Positions 12,581-24,318 of a DNA stretch of 64,000 nucleotides are shown piece by piece; the stretch's first letter is position 1, and the number at the start of each line of letters is the position of its first letter. The stretch is from Ulota crispa (Eukaryota > Streptophyta > Bryopsida > Orthotrichales > Orthotrichaceae). A model generated the notes under the pieces. That model saw only the letters and a program-made list of their open reading frames with translations, did not search any database and was not told the origin of the DNA. The translations under genes and the position numbers were made by a program. The stretch is taken from assembly GCA_963920765.1 (NCBI GenBank), contig OY987243.1, positions 26,965,419 to 27,029,418 on the forward strand, written 5' to 3'.

Positions 12581-12910
12581 AGGTAGGAGCACCCACAAGC
12601 GTCAAACTAAGGGTTTTGAACATGATGACTATTCATAAACATCTAGCAAATTATAGCAAATTATAGGATCTTATTACGAACAGAAAAAAATGAGTTTGCA
12701 CTTTTGGATGTATTATTTGGATACTGTGAGAATAAATTGTGAATTTTTAAAGAGCAAACTGCCATTGCACCCATAATCAACACTAAGATTTCATGTTCAC
12801 ATGTTATACATCCTTGGAATTACATCTATTTATTTCCACAGATTTTCTAAGATTTTAGAAGTGACGGTTATGGCCTATGGGGACACTAATGTTTATGGAT
12901 ATTCCTACCT
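12581..12910. mobile_element. TA-flanked MITE with AGGTAGGAGCAC ends (copy 2)
   Basis: It starts AGGTAGGAGCACCCACAAGC and ends ATTCCTACCT followed by TA. The left flank is TG, a likely mutated TA. The interior (CGTCAAACTAAGGGTTTTGA, CAAACTGCCATTGCACCCAT) closely matches the copy at 6065-6377. Confidence 0.85.
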
Positions 12911-13999
12911 TATGGAGCAATTCAATTCAAAATATTAGTCTCATGCCAAATACATAAACTTTACAAAAAAACCCCATTAAAACTTCTTCTTGACAAACAC
13001 AAACTTTGAAAAAAAACTACATTAATCCTTAAACATCTCATGAGCATAGTAGATATGATGCCATATAAATGACATTTGCTATCAACAAGAAGTTTTAATT
13101 TGGGATCTCAAATAGCACTAGAACCACATTGATCTATATTCCAACTTCTTTGTTAATCTCATAAGTAGTAAATGTGTGGATCCATCCCAAATACAAGAAA
13201 AAACATGTTGTATTGTATCAGCTTCAATAAATCTTTTAGACGTTTAAGGCAAGGTTTATTTTTTGGGTAATTTAAGGCCCAATTGCCTCAAAAAAAAGGT
13301 GAGCTTCAAGCCTATAGAAAAAATGGGAAAAATATTTCAAAAAATGCCATATTGCAATATTGAAAATTATGTTGCAGCCTAGGCTTTCATAAAATTCTTA
13401 TCAAATTGAGAATTGATGTCATCATTTTATGATGAGACTAATCCAAAGGCACCGTCAAAAAAGTTGATTGTGCCAACTTCTCCATAATTCATTATCAGTA
13501 GCCATGATGTTGCAAAAATCCATGCATAGGGGTCACCTTCAAGTCCAATCAAAAATAGGGATGGAGCCCACAAGCAACAAACCATTTCCAAAGAATGCCA
13601 CACAGCCATTGGACAGAAAACCAAAAAAAACCTTGTTTAAGGGTTAAGATTCCTTGAAAAATACATAAATTTTGAAAAAAACTACATTTAAGTACTTTGA
13701 CAAACATATAAAGTTTGAAAAAAATAACAATAAAATGGCTTGACATTTTCATAAAATTTGAAAAAGAGTACCTCAGAATCTCTTTGTACAAATGTTTCTA
13801 ACTAACTACTCTTTTCAAAAGTTTGATGTATTTGGATGGGTCTGAAATTTTACCATTAAATGTTGGAAACCCATGAGTTTGATTACATGAGTTCAGGCAA
13901 AGTATTTTGGTGTGCCTTGTACGTAGCTTTAGCGTGATAGCACAGTTATCCAAAAATAATTCCAATATACACAGCTGGAGAAAAATAGAAATTTGTTAA
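12911..13999. other. Intergenic repeat-derived DNA
   Basis: It contains a segment at about 13070-13200 (GCTATCAACAAGAAGTTTTA, then ATTTGGGATCTCAA) also found near 33560-33625 and 40800-40880, and an isolated piggyBac-like end (AAGGGTTAA near 13640). ORFs at 13427-13791 (65 and 80 codons) have no recognisable motif. No gene is supported. Confidence 0.5.
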
Positions 14000-14950
14000 C
14001 CCCTAAAGGCCCAAGCTAAGTTATCATCAAAATCGCTCCAGAAATGCCATTTCTAATACAAGTACCAAAGTCTTGAAAGAAAAGAAACATTTTTGGATAC
14101 ATGTAATTGAAAGATCTTGTAGTAAACTAGTATTAAAAGTTGTTAAAACAAATTCAAAATTTTTTGTCATGTAGATTGTAAGGTATTTAAGTTTGAATTG
14201 ACAAAAAGTCATTTTTTGTCCTTGTAAAAACTTGGGCAGCTACATTTCACAAGGTCACATTTGTATGAATTTTTTTCCAACATGGTTGTAACTCTTTGGA
14301 TTCATTCTTCAAGGCAAGTTGGGTACACACTTCAAAATTTTCAAATCATTTGGAATTATGCAACACGTGGGAAAAAAATATTAAGTAAAAAGAAGTAGAG
14401 AACAATTCAAAACACAAAATTGTTAAGAATTCAATTATGGAAATGAAAATGCCAATCATAAATGGTTGTAATGTTGTAGTTTAAAAACTACATCTTTTTT
14501 ATTTATTATTTTCCAATGTATTGGAAATTGAGTAAAATAAAGAACTTCATGGTTTATTTTAGAGTAGAGAATCCATATTTGCCTCCAAAGAGAATCTCCT
14601 CATCACTTCCATCTCATTGATAAAAATGGAATGATTCATAACTTTCCACATAGACATAAATCTCCTAAACCAATTTCAAATTTTTGTTTTTGAAAAAAAC
14701 AGTTTTTCCTAATCTGCCCAAACCATTCACCTTGGGGAAGAAAACAACATATCAAGTCATAGATTCTTACTTTTAATTCCAAATACCATGATGAAATGTA
14801 GTGTGTATGAAAGATACTCCTTGTTCCTACCTTCTATTAAAAATTTCAGATTAAAATATGGAAATCTCCAATCATAGGTAAGTGCCCAAAAAATTTCTTG
14901 TTGCCAAAACAAAATCAAAATAAAAAAACCAATATTCAAGCCTTTATGGG
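14000..14950. mobile_element. piggyBac-like non-autonomous element, copy 2
   Basis: TTAA|CCCCTAAAGGCCC at the left (TTAA 13996-13999) and GCCTTTATGGG|TTAA at the right (TTAA 14951-14954). It is 951 bp with no transposase ORF. Confidence 0.75.
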
Positions 14951-15236
14951 TTAAAATACAACCATTGTAAACAAGAAAAAATATTTACAAATCAATCAAG
15001 AATGTTAATATAATCCAAACAAGCATAGTTGAACAAATTTCAAGAAGAGTGCAATTACACAAAAAAAAGTACTAATGTATCAATCAAAAGTTGTTTGCAA
15101 TGAAACATACATACAAATCATGGATGATAATCACATTTGCACTTATTTATAAGTTAATGAACTTTATATATTTTTGTGAGAGCTTAACATTTTGACTTAT
15201 TACTTTGGAACAATTTGATATTTTGAAATTTCTTAA

Positions 15237-15949
15237 CCCCTAAAGGATTGTTGTTCCTTTGGGGAACAAATGGGATTTTGTGCATGTACCTATCGCTAAA
15301 CTACTTTATAATTTTTTTGAAACTTTTATGGGCAATGGGAATTCTAAGATCTATGAGGGCATTTCATTTTTTTCATTTTGATATTTATTGAAGAAGTTAA
15401 ATTGAAAATCTAGAAAACCAGGGAAGGTAGGCAACCCAAAAACTTCTTCAAAAACTTCATTTAAAAAAAATAAAGAATCAAAATAGGTCTTTACACTTAT
15501 ATATACGTGAAGAGCTTTGAATCATTTGATTTTGATTAATGAGATGAAAGTTATGAGAAGTTTTAGTTTGCCTATAGATACGGTTTCTCTCAAAACTACA
15601 CCTACTTGTAAACTAAAACTTCTCATAACTTTCATCTCATTAAGCAAAATTGAATGATTCAAAGCTCTTCACATATATAAAAATATAAAGACCTGTTTCA
15701 TATTTTTATTTTTAAAAAATGCAATTTTTGAAAAAGTTTCTAGGTTGCTCGCCCTTACTTGTTTTCCACAAATTATTTTTTGATTTCTTTGATAAATGTC
15801 AGAATGAAGAAAAAAATTAGATGCCCATGCAAATCTTTGAATTCCCTATCTTCCATAAAAATTTCAAAAAACTACACAAAGTAGTTTAGTTGAAAGTACA
15901 TGCCCAAAATCCCATTTGTCCCCTAAAAAGACCAACGGTTCTTTAGGGA
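15237..15949. mobile_element. piggyBac-like foldback element, copy 3 (near-complete palindrome)
   Basis: The left end is TTAA|CCCCTAAAGGATTG. The right end is CGGTTCTTTAGGGA|TTGA, so one copy of the TTAA looks mutated. The two halves are complementary almost throughout. GGGACAAATGGGATTTTG appears inverted at 15262 and 15910, and GAGATGAAAGTTATGAGAAG at about 15540 pairs with 15615-15640. The 713-bp element could fold into one long hairpin. Confidence 0.8.
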
Positions 15950-16291
15950 TTGAGGTATTGGAGGACATAAGACCTGCTCTAGTTGCAATCTTGCATAATT
16001 TCTCTATGGTGGGAGGCTTACGTCCATAAGGAACCTTGAGAGAGGGCCTTAGGCTGTGTAAGGACCCTCCTTATTTTCCTTGCCCTTGACCTTCTATCCT
16101 CAAGCCCAAGCACCTTGTTTCTAGAAAGGCCTCAAGGAGGTACCCTACCCTAGCGTTTAATTTGTTGTCAAATGAGTGCTTTGTTGTCCCCTCCACATTA
16201 GAGAATATCTGGAAGGAAAGAAATCCATTGGGGGAAATCTATTAGAACTGATAAATTTTTGCGAGAAAAATAAACCATGCCATACTCTATA

Positions 16292-16600
16292 CATAACATT
16301 TAGTAGCTTGAAGAGAGGCTGCCTTTCCCTCTCTTTAGGTATCATCCACAAACTTCATCTTGACAAAATAATAATAATAATATTTTTTGTTTATTTAATT
16401 TAATTTTTTTGTTTATTTAATTTAATTTTTTTGACATGGCTGGCCCCCACATCGACGTATGTGCACTAAACGGAGCCTCTCTTTCATAAACTCTCTGACA
16501 AATTCAGCCAAGTGTCCTCTTAGCTACTGATGGGTGTGGAATATTCCACACTCTTCAGTTGGAGGGAAGGTAGGCCTGCTGAGTGCTACTGAATGTTATG
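16292..16600. mobile_element. MITE, CATAACATTCAGTA family (copy with TA on both sides)
   Basis: It starts CATAACATTTAGTAGCTTGA and ends GCTACTGAATGTTATG, with TA immediately outside both ends. The interior includes GAGGCTGCCTTTCCCTCTCT, ATGGCTGGCCCCCACATCGA and the palindrome GTGTGGAATATTCCACAC. Because other copies are flanked by TA/CA or CA/CA, the target duplication is not settled. Confidence 0.85.
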
Positions 16601-17602
16601 TACATGATTTGTGTGTTTTAGTTAATTAGTCACCTTGGACCATAATTAAACTGTGATGTTTTTGAGAAAGATTTTGATAATCGAGAGGCTCTTATCTAAA
16701 TTGAAATATATTGTAAAGTTTTACTTGGAATTTATGCGAATTCATCACAATGGTGAAAACAACTAAATATGACTTTTGCGCCATGCAATTGGAGTGTCAC
16801 ATGATACAAACCATATGTATAGTGGGGTACAGTAATCTTACAAATTTTTGCCTTGGTGCTATTCTTGACTTGCTGGAAGGTGGTCATGTTTTTGTTAATT
16901 GCATGCAGTATAGTCCATGGATGGTCATGAAATTTGGTGGCTCCATCCGTAAACTAGTCTTCCCTATCTTTGTATTTTTTTAAAGATTTATTGGGTCTTC
17001 CAATTGCAATGTGCGGCGCTTGAGTTACTGCTGGCTTTTATGTTTGCCGGCAGCGCCTTCGACGACAATGGCTGCAGTAATCAATTTGAATTTTTGTGGC
17101 AAGGGTCTGGAGACCTTCCCAACTAGAGGCCCTTTTTGTGTCCTATTCCTTTGTAAATTTTTTGGCAGCTATCCGGTCCCTTGCTTTCATCGTCATCGTT
17201 TTTTGCAAACTCCCCATCCTCCCTGCTGCAATTTTTCCCTTCAATCCAATTTTTTGCGAGGGGGGGGGCTTATACTCCACGCATGGGGGGGGGACCATCG
17301 GGTACAACAATGCTTATGGTTCAATTGTGACTTCTCCTGATCTCTCATGTCAATCTGGATGTGAACATCCATGTCCGCATGCTCCTCTTTTGATCTCCCA
17401 ACCTCTAGTTTTTGAGGCTTTTTGGTCCTTCAAGTTTGGCAAGCTTGATGCCTGCTCAACATTGTTGCTGTCGGCGTTGGTGCACAGCCTTTTTTAGGTA
17501 AGTAAGTTTTTAACCACAATCTCTTTCATTTTCATGCTTCAATCCAAATTAAAAGTAGATTCTAATAAATTTATGGTTTTTTCATCAAATCATCATTTCA
17601 CG
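16601..17602. other. Region upstream of the Tc1-like transposase
   Basis: It contains ORFs of 77, 109 and 133 codons that carry no recognisable domain, and two G9 runs (about 17263-17271 and 17285-17293) separated by 13 bases. It should include the 5' end of the Tc1-like transposon, but I could not define a terminal inverted repeat here. Confidence 0.4.
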
Positions 17603-18616
17603 ATGCAAACACAAACTTTAACAACAAATGAAAGGTTTGTCATAGTTTGTGTGCGACAACATGGAATAAATTGCAAGGATATAGCAGAAGTATTGGGCAT
17701 GCCTTGTTCCATAGTATCTACTGTCCTTACAAAATGGAAAACAACTAGATGTTCAGAAACTAAAAAACCAAGTCCACGTCCTCTCAAACTATCTGAACGA
17801 GCACAACGAGATTTGGGTCGTGAGATCAATTGTGACCGCCAACAAACACTTGCCATGCTTGCACATAAGTTTCAAGTTCATCGTAATACTATACGTAAAT
17901 ATATCCATAGATTGGGTTTTGGAAATAGAATTGCATGTAAAAAACCTTATCTCAACCTAGTCCAACAAGCAAAAAGATTAGATTTTGCTCGAAAGCATCA
18001 TCATTTGACAGTAGAAGATTGGAAAAACATAATCTAGAGAGATGAATCTTTGTTTGAGCTAGGAAAAACCTCTCGCCAGATTCGTGTATGGCGAAAGGTT
18101 CATGAGGAATATGCATCCCATTGCCTTGCGCCTACCTTTAAATCTGGTAGATCATCTGTCATGGTTTGGGGGGCTTTTCCTGGTTTTTACAAAAGTCCTA
18201 TAGTCATTATGCCGGAAGGGGAAAGAACAACAGTAGATTTTGTTCGCAATGTATACGAGAGCACTTTGAGTGGCTTCTATTTCATGCATGACCATCCCCA
18301 ACAACTCACTCTTATGGAAGATGGTGCTCCAATCCATTGTAGCAAGACTCCAGATGAGTGGAGAAGAGCTCACGGTATAAAGAAACTACTTTGGCCTCCT
18401 AACTCACCTGATCTGAACCCTATTGAGAACTTGTGGAAGATACTCAAGGATTTGCTACGCCAGTACAATCGGCCCAAGAACAAGCAAGAAGTGATACACA
18501 TAGTTCAAACAGTATGGGGTGAGGTATCCATGGAGCAATTACAAACACTCATTGCAAGTATGCCCAATTGGGTACAAGCGGTGGTTTTGGCAAGATGTGG
18601 AAGCACTAGGTGGTAG
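17603..18616 (+). pseudogene. Tc1-like (DD34E) transposase, one in-frame stop
   Basis: Tc1/mariner transposases cut and paste a TA-flanked transposon. The frame opens at ATG 17603 (MQTQTLTTNERF; an upstream in-frame ATG is at 17534) and runs to TAG at 18614-18616, 337 codons. Residues ~8-60 form a first helix-turn-helix (GINCKDIAEVLGMPCSIVST) and ~85-125 a second (TLAMLAHKFQVHRNTIRKYI). The catalytic domain shows RDESLF (Asp147), LMEDGAPIH (Asp240) and SPDLNPIENLW (Glu275), with exactly 34 residues between the second Asp and the Glu. Codon 145 is TAG at 18035-18037, where relatives usually have Trp before (S/R)DES, so one G-to-A change explains the break. There is no frameshift and no intron. 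The family call is firm; activity is lost unless the stop is read through. Flowering-plant mariner elements are typically DD39D, so DD34E is unusual in a plant. Confidence 0.93.
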
Positions 18617-18766
18617 ATAGTGTATAGAAAACATCCAAACTTTTTTTTATCTTTTGCACAATTGTATTGGTGTGTTTGTCAAATCATACTGTACTCTTCT
18701 GTGTGATTCCAATGCAATTTGCGGTTTCAAAATTGGACAATTTTTGAGGAAGATATGGCTTCTTAA

Positions 18767-19680
18767 CCCCTAAAATTCTTTTGTGTTTAGAGGCCCAAAA
18801 CTGCTTCAAAAAACTAGTCCCCAAACCAGGGTCAAAATCTTCATTGAAACTTATTTTTTAACAAATCCAACCATAGGATCCCTTGGTTCACTTGCACAAG
18901 TACATTGTCCCAAAATTTCAGAATGAACATCCCCACCAATTGCAAGATCAATGTGCCTAAATTTCAAAATGTAGGTTTTTCTAGCCCTTCCAAAAGGTGA
19001 AGGTTTGATTTTCAAACTTTTTAGAAAAAAACACATATGCTGTATTTCTTGTGCAATTTTTGCAATATGTCAGAAAATGGATTGAAAGCATATATATAAA
19101 AACAAAAAAACCAAAAAAAAATTTGGACTCATTTTTACAAAAATTGTAAAGTGAAAGGTATTGATGAATGAAAGATATAACTAATATGCTAATAAGTTTT
19201 GGAAGAATTTGAAAATTGTTAATCCCAATGGTGAGAATGCTCTAACAAACAATCATTAACTTTATTTTTCATTTTCATTTGTAATTTTTCAAAATTGAGA
19301 GTAAAAGATAACTTTATATGTATTTTCTACCCTCTTCCTACCTTCATTGCTTGCAAAATAAAACTCCTTGTAACTCTTACCTCATTATTTGGAATTGAGT
19401 GATTCAATTTTTTTGAGTAGGTATCAATCTATACAATTCTATTAAAAATTTAAAAAAATATTAGAATATATTTTTTGCTGCCCGGTTTGACATTGGAATT
19501 GAATAAACCTTATAACTTTTGCAATACTTATTGGAATGACATGAAATAAAACTTCACATGTAGATTATGATGAGTAGCATCCATCCTAAAAATTTCATGA
19601 AAAAATTCCAAGTTATGAAGTTAATAAAGCCTGCCCAAGTTCTCATAAAACCCAAAGTGGGTTCCTTGAGCCTTTAGAGG
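18767..19680. mobile_element. piggyBac-like non-autonomous element, copy 4
   Basis: The left end is TTAA|CCCCTAAAATTC (18763-18766). The right end is GAGCCTTTAGAGG|TTGA, a one-base change from TTAA. It is 914 bp and begins 150 bp after the Tc1-like transposase stop. The two are unrelated in end sequence. No ORF of note. Confidence 0.6.
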
Positions 19681-21328
19681 TTGAAGTTGCTGAACTGTTG
19701 GCTGAAGTTTCATTGCAAAAAAATTCGTAAGATTACTATACCCCTGTACATTTTGCATGCACTATAAAGGAATGTAAGCTTAGTAGCAACATGTTTTCAA
19801 CTATGAACACAAGATTTTTTAAATTTCTATTTTCCTTTTGGTGCTTTTATATTGTTTATTTGATCAAAAATTCCACTTACAATTATTTTCTTACTCGTGC
19901 TCAAGTGACCACGCGGATTTCATTGGACAATTTTTAATAAGAATAGTGCATAATTTGTGAGGAACATTCGATTTGAAAATGAAATAGGAACCTGTGGAAT
20001 TCAACAAATTTACAAATTTATAAATTACTAGTATTGACAAGTATATTTATGTAAAAAATCAAGCAAAGATTAATTAACCTTTGTTACAATCCATCGGGTA
20101 CTAAAAGATTTTGGAAGGTTGATTTGTAATATGAGCAAATTTCTTTGGCAAGCATGATACTTCATAGTGAGTTATATTATTATTTTTAATCAAATATGGA
20201 GAAATTCCCTTAAAACTCCCTCAAAACTTAGGTAAAGTCCAAAAAAAGTATTTGCATGTTACAAGCAAGAGTTATAAATTATCGAAGGCAATGGATAGAC
20301 TTTCTAAGCCCGTGCTCTTTGTCCAACGTCATGATGTTGAACATTTTTGCAAAATATGTTGTGTGTTCTTTGGTAACTATTTTTCTTACCATCTTCATTT
20401 ATGAGGACTTACTATTGAATTCACTCTTACTTTTTAGCCCTTGAATGCTCCAGAGGATCAAAAGTGTCTTGATTTCACATGCCTTTTTGAGGCATTGGAT
20501 GTAATTTTGACCTTGCTATAAATTACAAATATAAAGGTGTTCAAGTGGTTCATATAAGTGTAGTAATAGCAAGGCAAGCCAAACATCATGCAAGTGCCTC
20601 AATAGTCAATTAGGTGAAACATCATACAGAACATAGTAGCAAGCAAGCTTCAAGCAATTAGTATCCTTTGCATGCTTCCTTGCATGTACTTTGTGGTGGC
20701 GGGATATTTATCTGCAAGGGTTCAAGCATGTTCCAAACCTTGTGGCAGCCCTCACCAATTGTGCGGGTCACCATTTTTTGTGCAATAGCAATTCAAAACC
20801 TTAAAACTTAACATCCCAAAAAGAACAATTTTCAATAATTTGTAAGTGTGCATTTGCATCTAATCTTACTACTCACAAAATATGAGGTGAATTATGGGTT
20901 TTCAGAATTTTATAAAAACTTTTAAATAGCAACTACCTTCCAAAAAATGAGGATTTGACATCACATGTTGTTTGATCAAATGTTATAATCTCTCCCCTCC
21001 CAAGCCAATTGGTCCCTAAGTTTTGCAAGCTGTTTTTGTGTCCCACTCCTTTCAATGGCTACTTTTTGTGAATCATTTTAATGATTGAGATACAATGCTT
21101 TACAATGCATTAAAGTTGTAGGTCTCCCTAAACCCTTATTTGGTTAAAATGGCTTACAAGCTTAGGGATTAGTACACTTTTGTTTATGAATAAATGTTTG
21201 CTTTTACATATAGAAGTGCTTGCTTTTGAATACACATTTGCTTTCTAGATACACGTCGGCTTTTGGACACATATTTGCTTATGGATACGTGGAGTCTAAG
21301 CTATTCTAGAGCTTTTGCAAGTACCGAT
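19681..21328. other. AT-rich intergenic DNA, no gene recognised
   Basis: 1.6 kb with no supported element boundary. A short patch at 21200-21290 repeats TTTGCTTTT(G/T)GATACAC-like text four or five times. The 62-codon ORF at 20256-20444 has no motif. Confidence 0.5.
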
Positions 21329-21502
21329 CACTAGAAGAAACTTGTGTTTTTTATAACGGATTTTTTTGGACATCCACTTGTTTTCATGTTTATAATGATA
21401 TCAAACATAACATCAAGATGTTAGTTTGAACATCAATTGTAACATGAAAACAAGTGAACGTCCAAAAAAATCCGTTATAAAAAACACAGGTTCCTTCTGG
21501 TG
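21329..21502. mobile_element. Miniature CACTA-type hairpin element, 3-bp target duplication GAT
   Basis: It starts CACTAGAAGAAACTTGTG and ends CACAGGTTCCTTCTGGTG, with GAT directly outside both ends (21326-21328, 21503-21505). The arms (TTTTTTATAACGGATTTTTT, then GGAC) are nearly perfect reverse complements, so the 174-bp element can fold completely. A CACTA start and 3-bp duplication are the CACTA (CMC) hallmarks. The right terminus reads TGGTG instead of TAGTG. Confidence 0.8.
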
Positions 21503-22324
21503 GATCTTGATCTTGCATATGTTGATTGTTTGAAATATAATTTAAGTCTTTAATTAGGAAATGAGGCTGAATTTTCAAAACATATTATAATATTTAATGC
21601 ATCCTCAATTCCAAATTTTGAATCCTCTAAAAATGAGAGGTCAATTCATGATCCAAAGACCATTGTCAAATTTTATTAAAATATGATTATCTAAAAATAT
21701 ATATATTAATTTGAGATTGTCAGCACCTTAATATGGAATAAAGATTTAAATGGCTCTAATTAGTCTCTCCTTCTATCCCCTTTTGTTTGAAACTTTCAAG
21801 GTTTACATTATTGGCCTCAATTTCTTAGCCTCAAGGCATATACACACAGGGAACAACCCTCCATGAGACTCGTATTGAAGTGAGGTGCTTGGGACCGTTC
21901 TTGAGGTTTGAGCTGAGTTTTTGGTTGAAATGGCCCCCAATTTTCATGACCCTGACTATTAATTTAAAGTGATCATAAAGGCAAACTTCCACAACATGTT
22001 GATTTTAGTAAAGTTCAAAAAAGACAAATAGTGGACCAATATTCATGCGTGGAAGTGTAGCTTGTTTGCAATTATTATTTTTGCAAGCTAGCATGTTTCG
22101 AGAAAGAAGCATTATTTTTTGGAAGATTTGAATGATTATGAAATGATCAAATTTAGTAGTTACATTTGACTTGCTGTAGAAGTTTACCACATTTATATGA
22201 CTTGCTATAACAAATATAAAAACTGCAAATTTTCTCCAAATGAGGCATATAATTAGCCATTGAAAAAGTGTCATTGAGTTTTATAGTGGAATACCATGCA
22301 TCTAACTTGGATACAAACTCTACC
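21503..22324. other. Intergenic, includes a diverged dispersed repeat
   Basis: About 21590-21965 resembles 63400-63745 and, inverted, 51740-52340 (shared phrases TTTTATTAAAATATG and GAAATGGC(C/T)CCAA(T/G)TTTTCATG). No coding region. Confidence 0.5.
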
Positions 22325-22588
22325 CATAACATTCAGTAGTCTAAAGGGAGGATGTCTTTCCCTCTTTTTAGGTATCATCCATGAACTTCATCATGACAAT
22401 TTCTTTTTCTTTTTCTTCTTCTAATATGTCTAGTCCTCAAATCGACGTATGTGCACTGAATTGAACTTCCCTTTCATAAACTTTAACAAATTCAGCCAAG
22501 TGTCCCCGTAACTAAAGAATGGTGTGGAATATTCCACACAAATTAGTTGGAGGGAGGGCAGCCTCTCCTAGTGCTACTGAATGTTATG
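22325..22588. mobile_element. MITE, CATAACATTCAGTA family
   Basis: It starts CATAACATTCAGTAGTCTAA and ends GTGCTACTGAATGTTATG. The interior shows CTTTCCCTCTTTTTAGG, ATCGACGTATGTGCACT and GTGTGGAATATTCCACAC. It is 264 bp, with flanking C/C only. Confidence 0.85.
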
Positions 22589-24003
22589 CTCGTTGGGATC
22601 TGTAGAAGATTTGATGTCAGTACATTGTAAGTCTTAGCACATTCAGATTTTGTTATCAGTCAAACACTCCCATCACTATTAGAAAATGAAACCCACATCA
22701 ACATTATTTTGTTTTTTAGGACATTTTAGTTTATACATTTTGTACATAATCTGTTAGTTAGGATTGCTTAATTATGGCTCTATTTTCTACTACATTAAAT
22801 AGTGCATTTAAGTTGCCTCAACAATCACGTTCCTTTACCCTAAAAAGTTGCATCATGGCTCATCTCTTGGCCACTTAGAGACGCATGCAACTTTTTGAAC
22901 ACTAGGATTTTGCATGGTTTACGGTCTTGATAGCATTAGTTTGTTTTTTTGCAATATTATTATTATTGCCAAGTCCTTATTGTTGTTTAAAAAAAATTAT
23001 TGCAATAATTGTTGATGAAAATTATTATAATATCAATAAGTAATTATATAGTGCTAAATGTCAAGAAATTAGTGTGGGGCAACCTAAATGCCCTATTTGG
23101 TGTATTGTATTTATTCACTTGTTTCCTCCCTATTTACGTGAAAGTGATCAACAAAACTCTTGTTTGTCAATGTAAAAATATGCTTTATCAATATTGGTAG
23201 TTTCTTTGAATCTTGACCAACTTAGCCGGCACATGGAAGTATGCCCTAAATAGTACTCTTACACAAACAAAAAATATGTGTTAGGTCAGAGACTCATGAA
23301 TGGAGCATCTAAGGGCTAAAACTGAATTTTGGGGAGGTGAAACTTCTTGAAATATTTTTTCAATAAATTTTCCTTGAAAGACAAGAGGAATTGGCATCTA
23401 ACCCAAGTTGTTTCATATTTTTTGGAACTTTTTGAAATTAGTTATGAAATTTTGATGTGAAACGACCATAGGACTCTAAAATAGTGCACCTCCTCAAATA
23501 TACATTGCGTGTTAAAGAACTATAAAAAATAACATGAACAAACAAAATACATTCAAAGAGATGCACCATCTTAAAGCTTGCACGCTTTTAGAACCTCCTA
23601 CGGTCCTACTTTATAAGCTTGCCAGCAGCCTCTGGGTTTGGGTGTGTCGTTCATGTGTAAAATTTGAAAGGCTCAACTATGATTTTCCAATAAAACATTT
23701 GTGGAAAGCCCCACCTTGCCACGTGGCATACTGGCAATATAAAGGTTAATAACGGTACTTTATGAATGATGAACGTACCACTCATCAGTGGATATTTTCG
23801 TCGGAATCTCTGTCAGAAGTGCTGAAGGCTTACCAGAATTGGAAAATCTACAAATTCGTAAGATTTGTAACCAAAGCAATCCAAAGTCTCCCTCAGGAGT
23901 TCTAACTTCTGTACCACTACGGTACCAGGAGAAGCACTCATGTACCATAGTTAACCCCTAAACTTTTGGTTTTCAAGCTATCAACATTGATGCCAAGGCC
24001 ACA
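22589..24003. other. Intergenic; contains a dispersed repeat at ~23290-23515
   Basis: The segment 23290-23515 is an inverted copy of 31420-31640 (shared CATCTAACCCAAGTTGTTTC versus its reverse complement). A lone piggyBac-like end (GTTAACCCCTAAAC) is at about 23950. No gene is supported. Confidence 0.5.
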
Positions 24004-24318
24004 CATAACATTCAGTAGCCTGAAGAGAGGCTGCCTTTCCCTCTCTTCACATATAATCCATGAACTTCATCCTGCTAACAAAACAAAAACAAACAAATTT
24101 TTTTTTTCCTCACACAGTTGGGCCCCCACATCGAAGTATGTGCACTAAACTGAGCTCCTCTTTTTTAAACTTTGACAAATTCAGCCAAGTGTCCCCATAG
24201 CTAAAGAATGGTGTGGAATATTCCACACCATTACATCAAGTGGATGGAATGGTGTGGAGTGTTCCACACCATTCCATTGGAGGGAGGGCAGCCTTTATTA
24301 GTGTTACTGAATGTTATG
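24004..24318. mobile_element. MITE, CATAACATTCAGTA family
   Basis: It starts CATAACATTCAGTAGCCTGA and ends GTTACTGAATGTTATG, flanked by CA on both sides. The interior holds two copies of the GTGTGGAATATTCCACACCA type of palindrome around 24210-24275. Confidence 0.85.

Noticed and set aside
16750..17497. ORFs of 77, 109 and 133 codons before the transposase
   Set aside because: No helix-turn-helix or catalytic motif, unlike the following frame. They are likely chance openings in non-coding transposon or flanking DNA.
17000..18750. Terminal inverted repeats of the Tc1-like transposon
   Set aside because: Only a weak direct similarity (TTCCAATTGCAATGTGCGG near 16997 versus TTCCAATGCAATTTGCGG near 18708) was found, which is direct and not inverted, so no ends are claimed.
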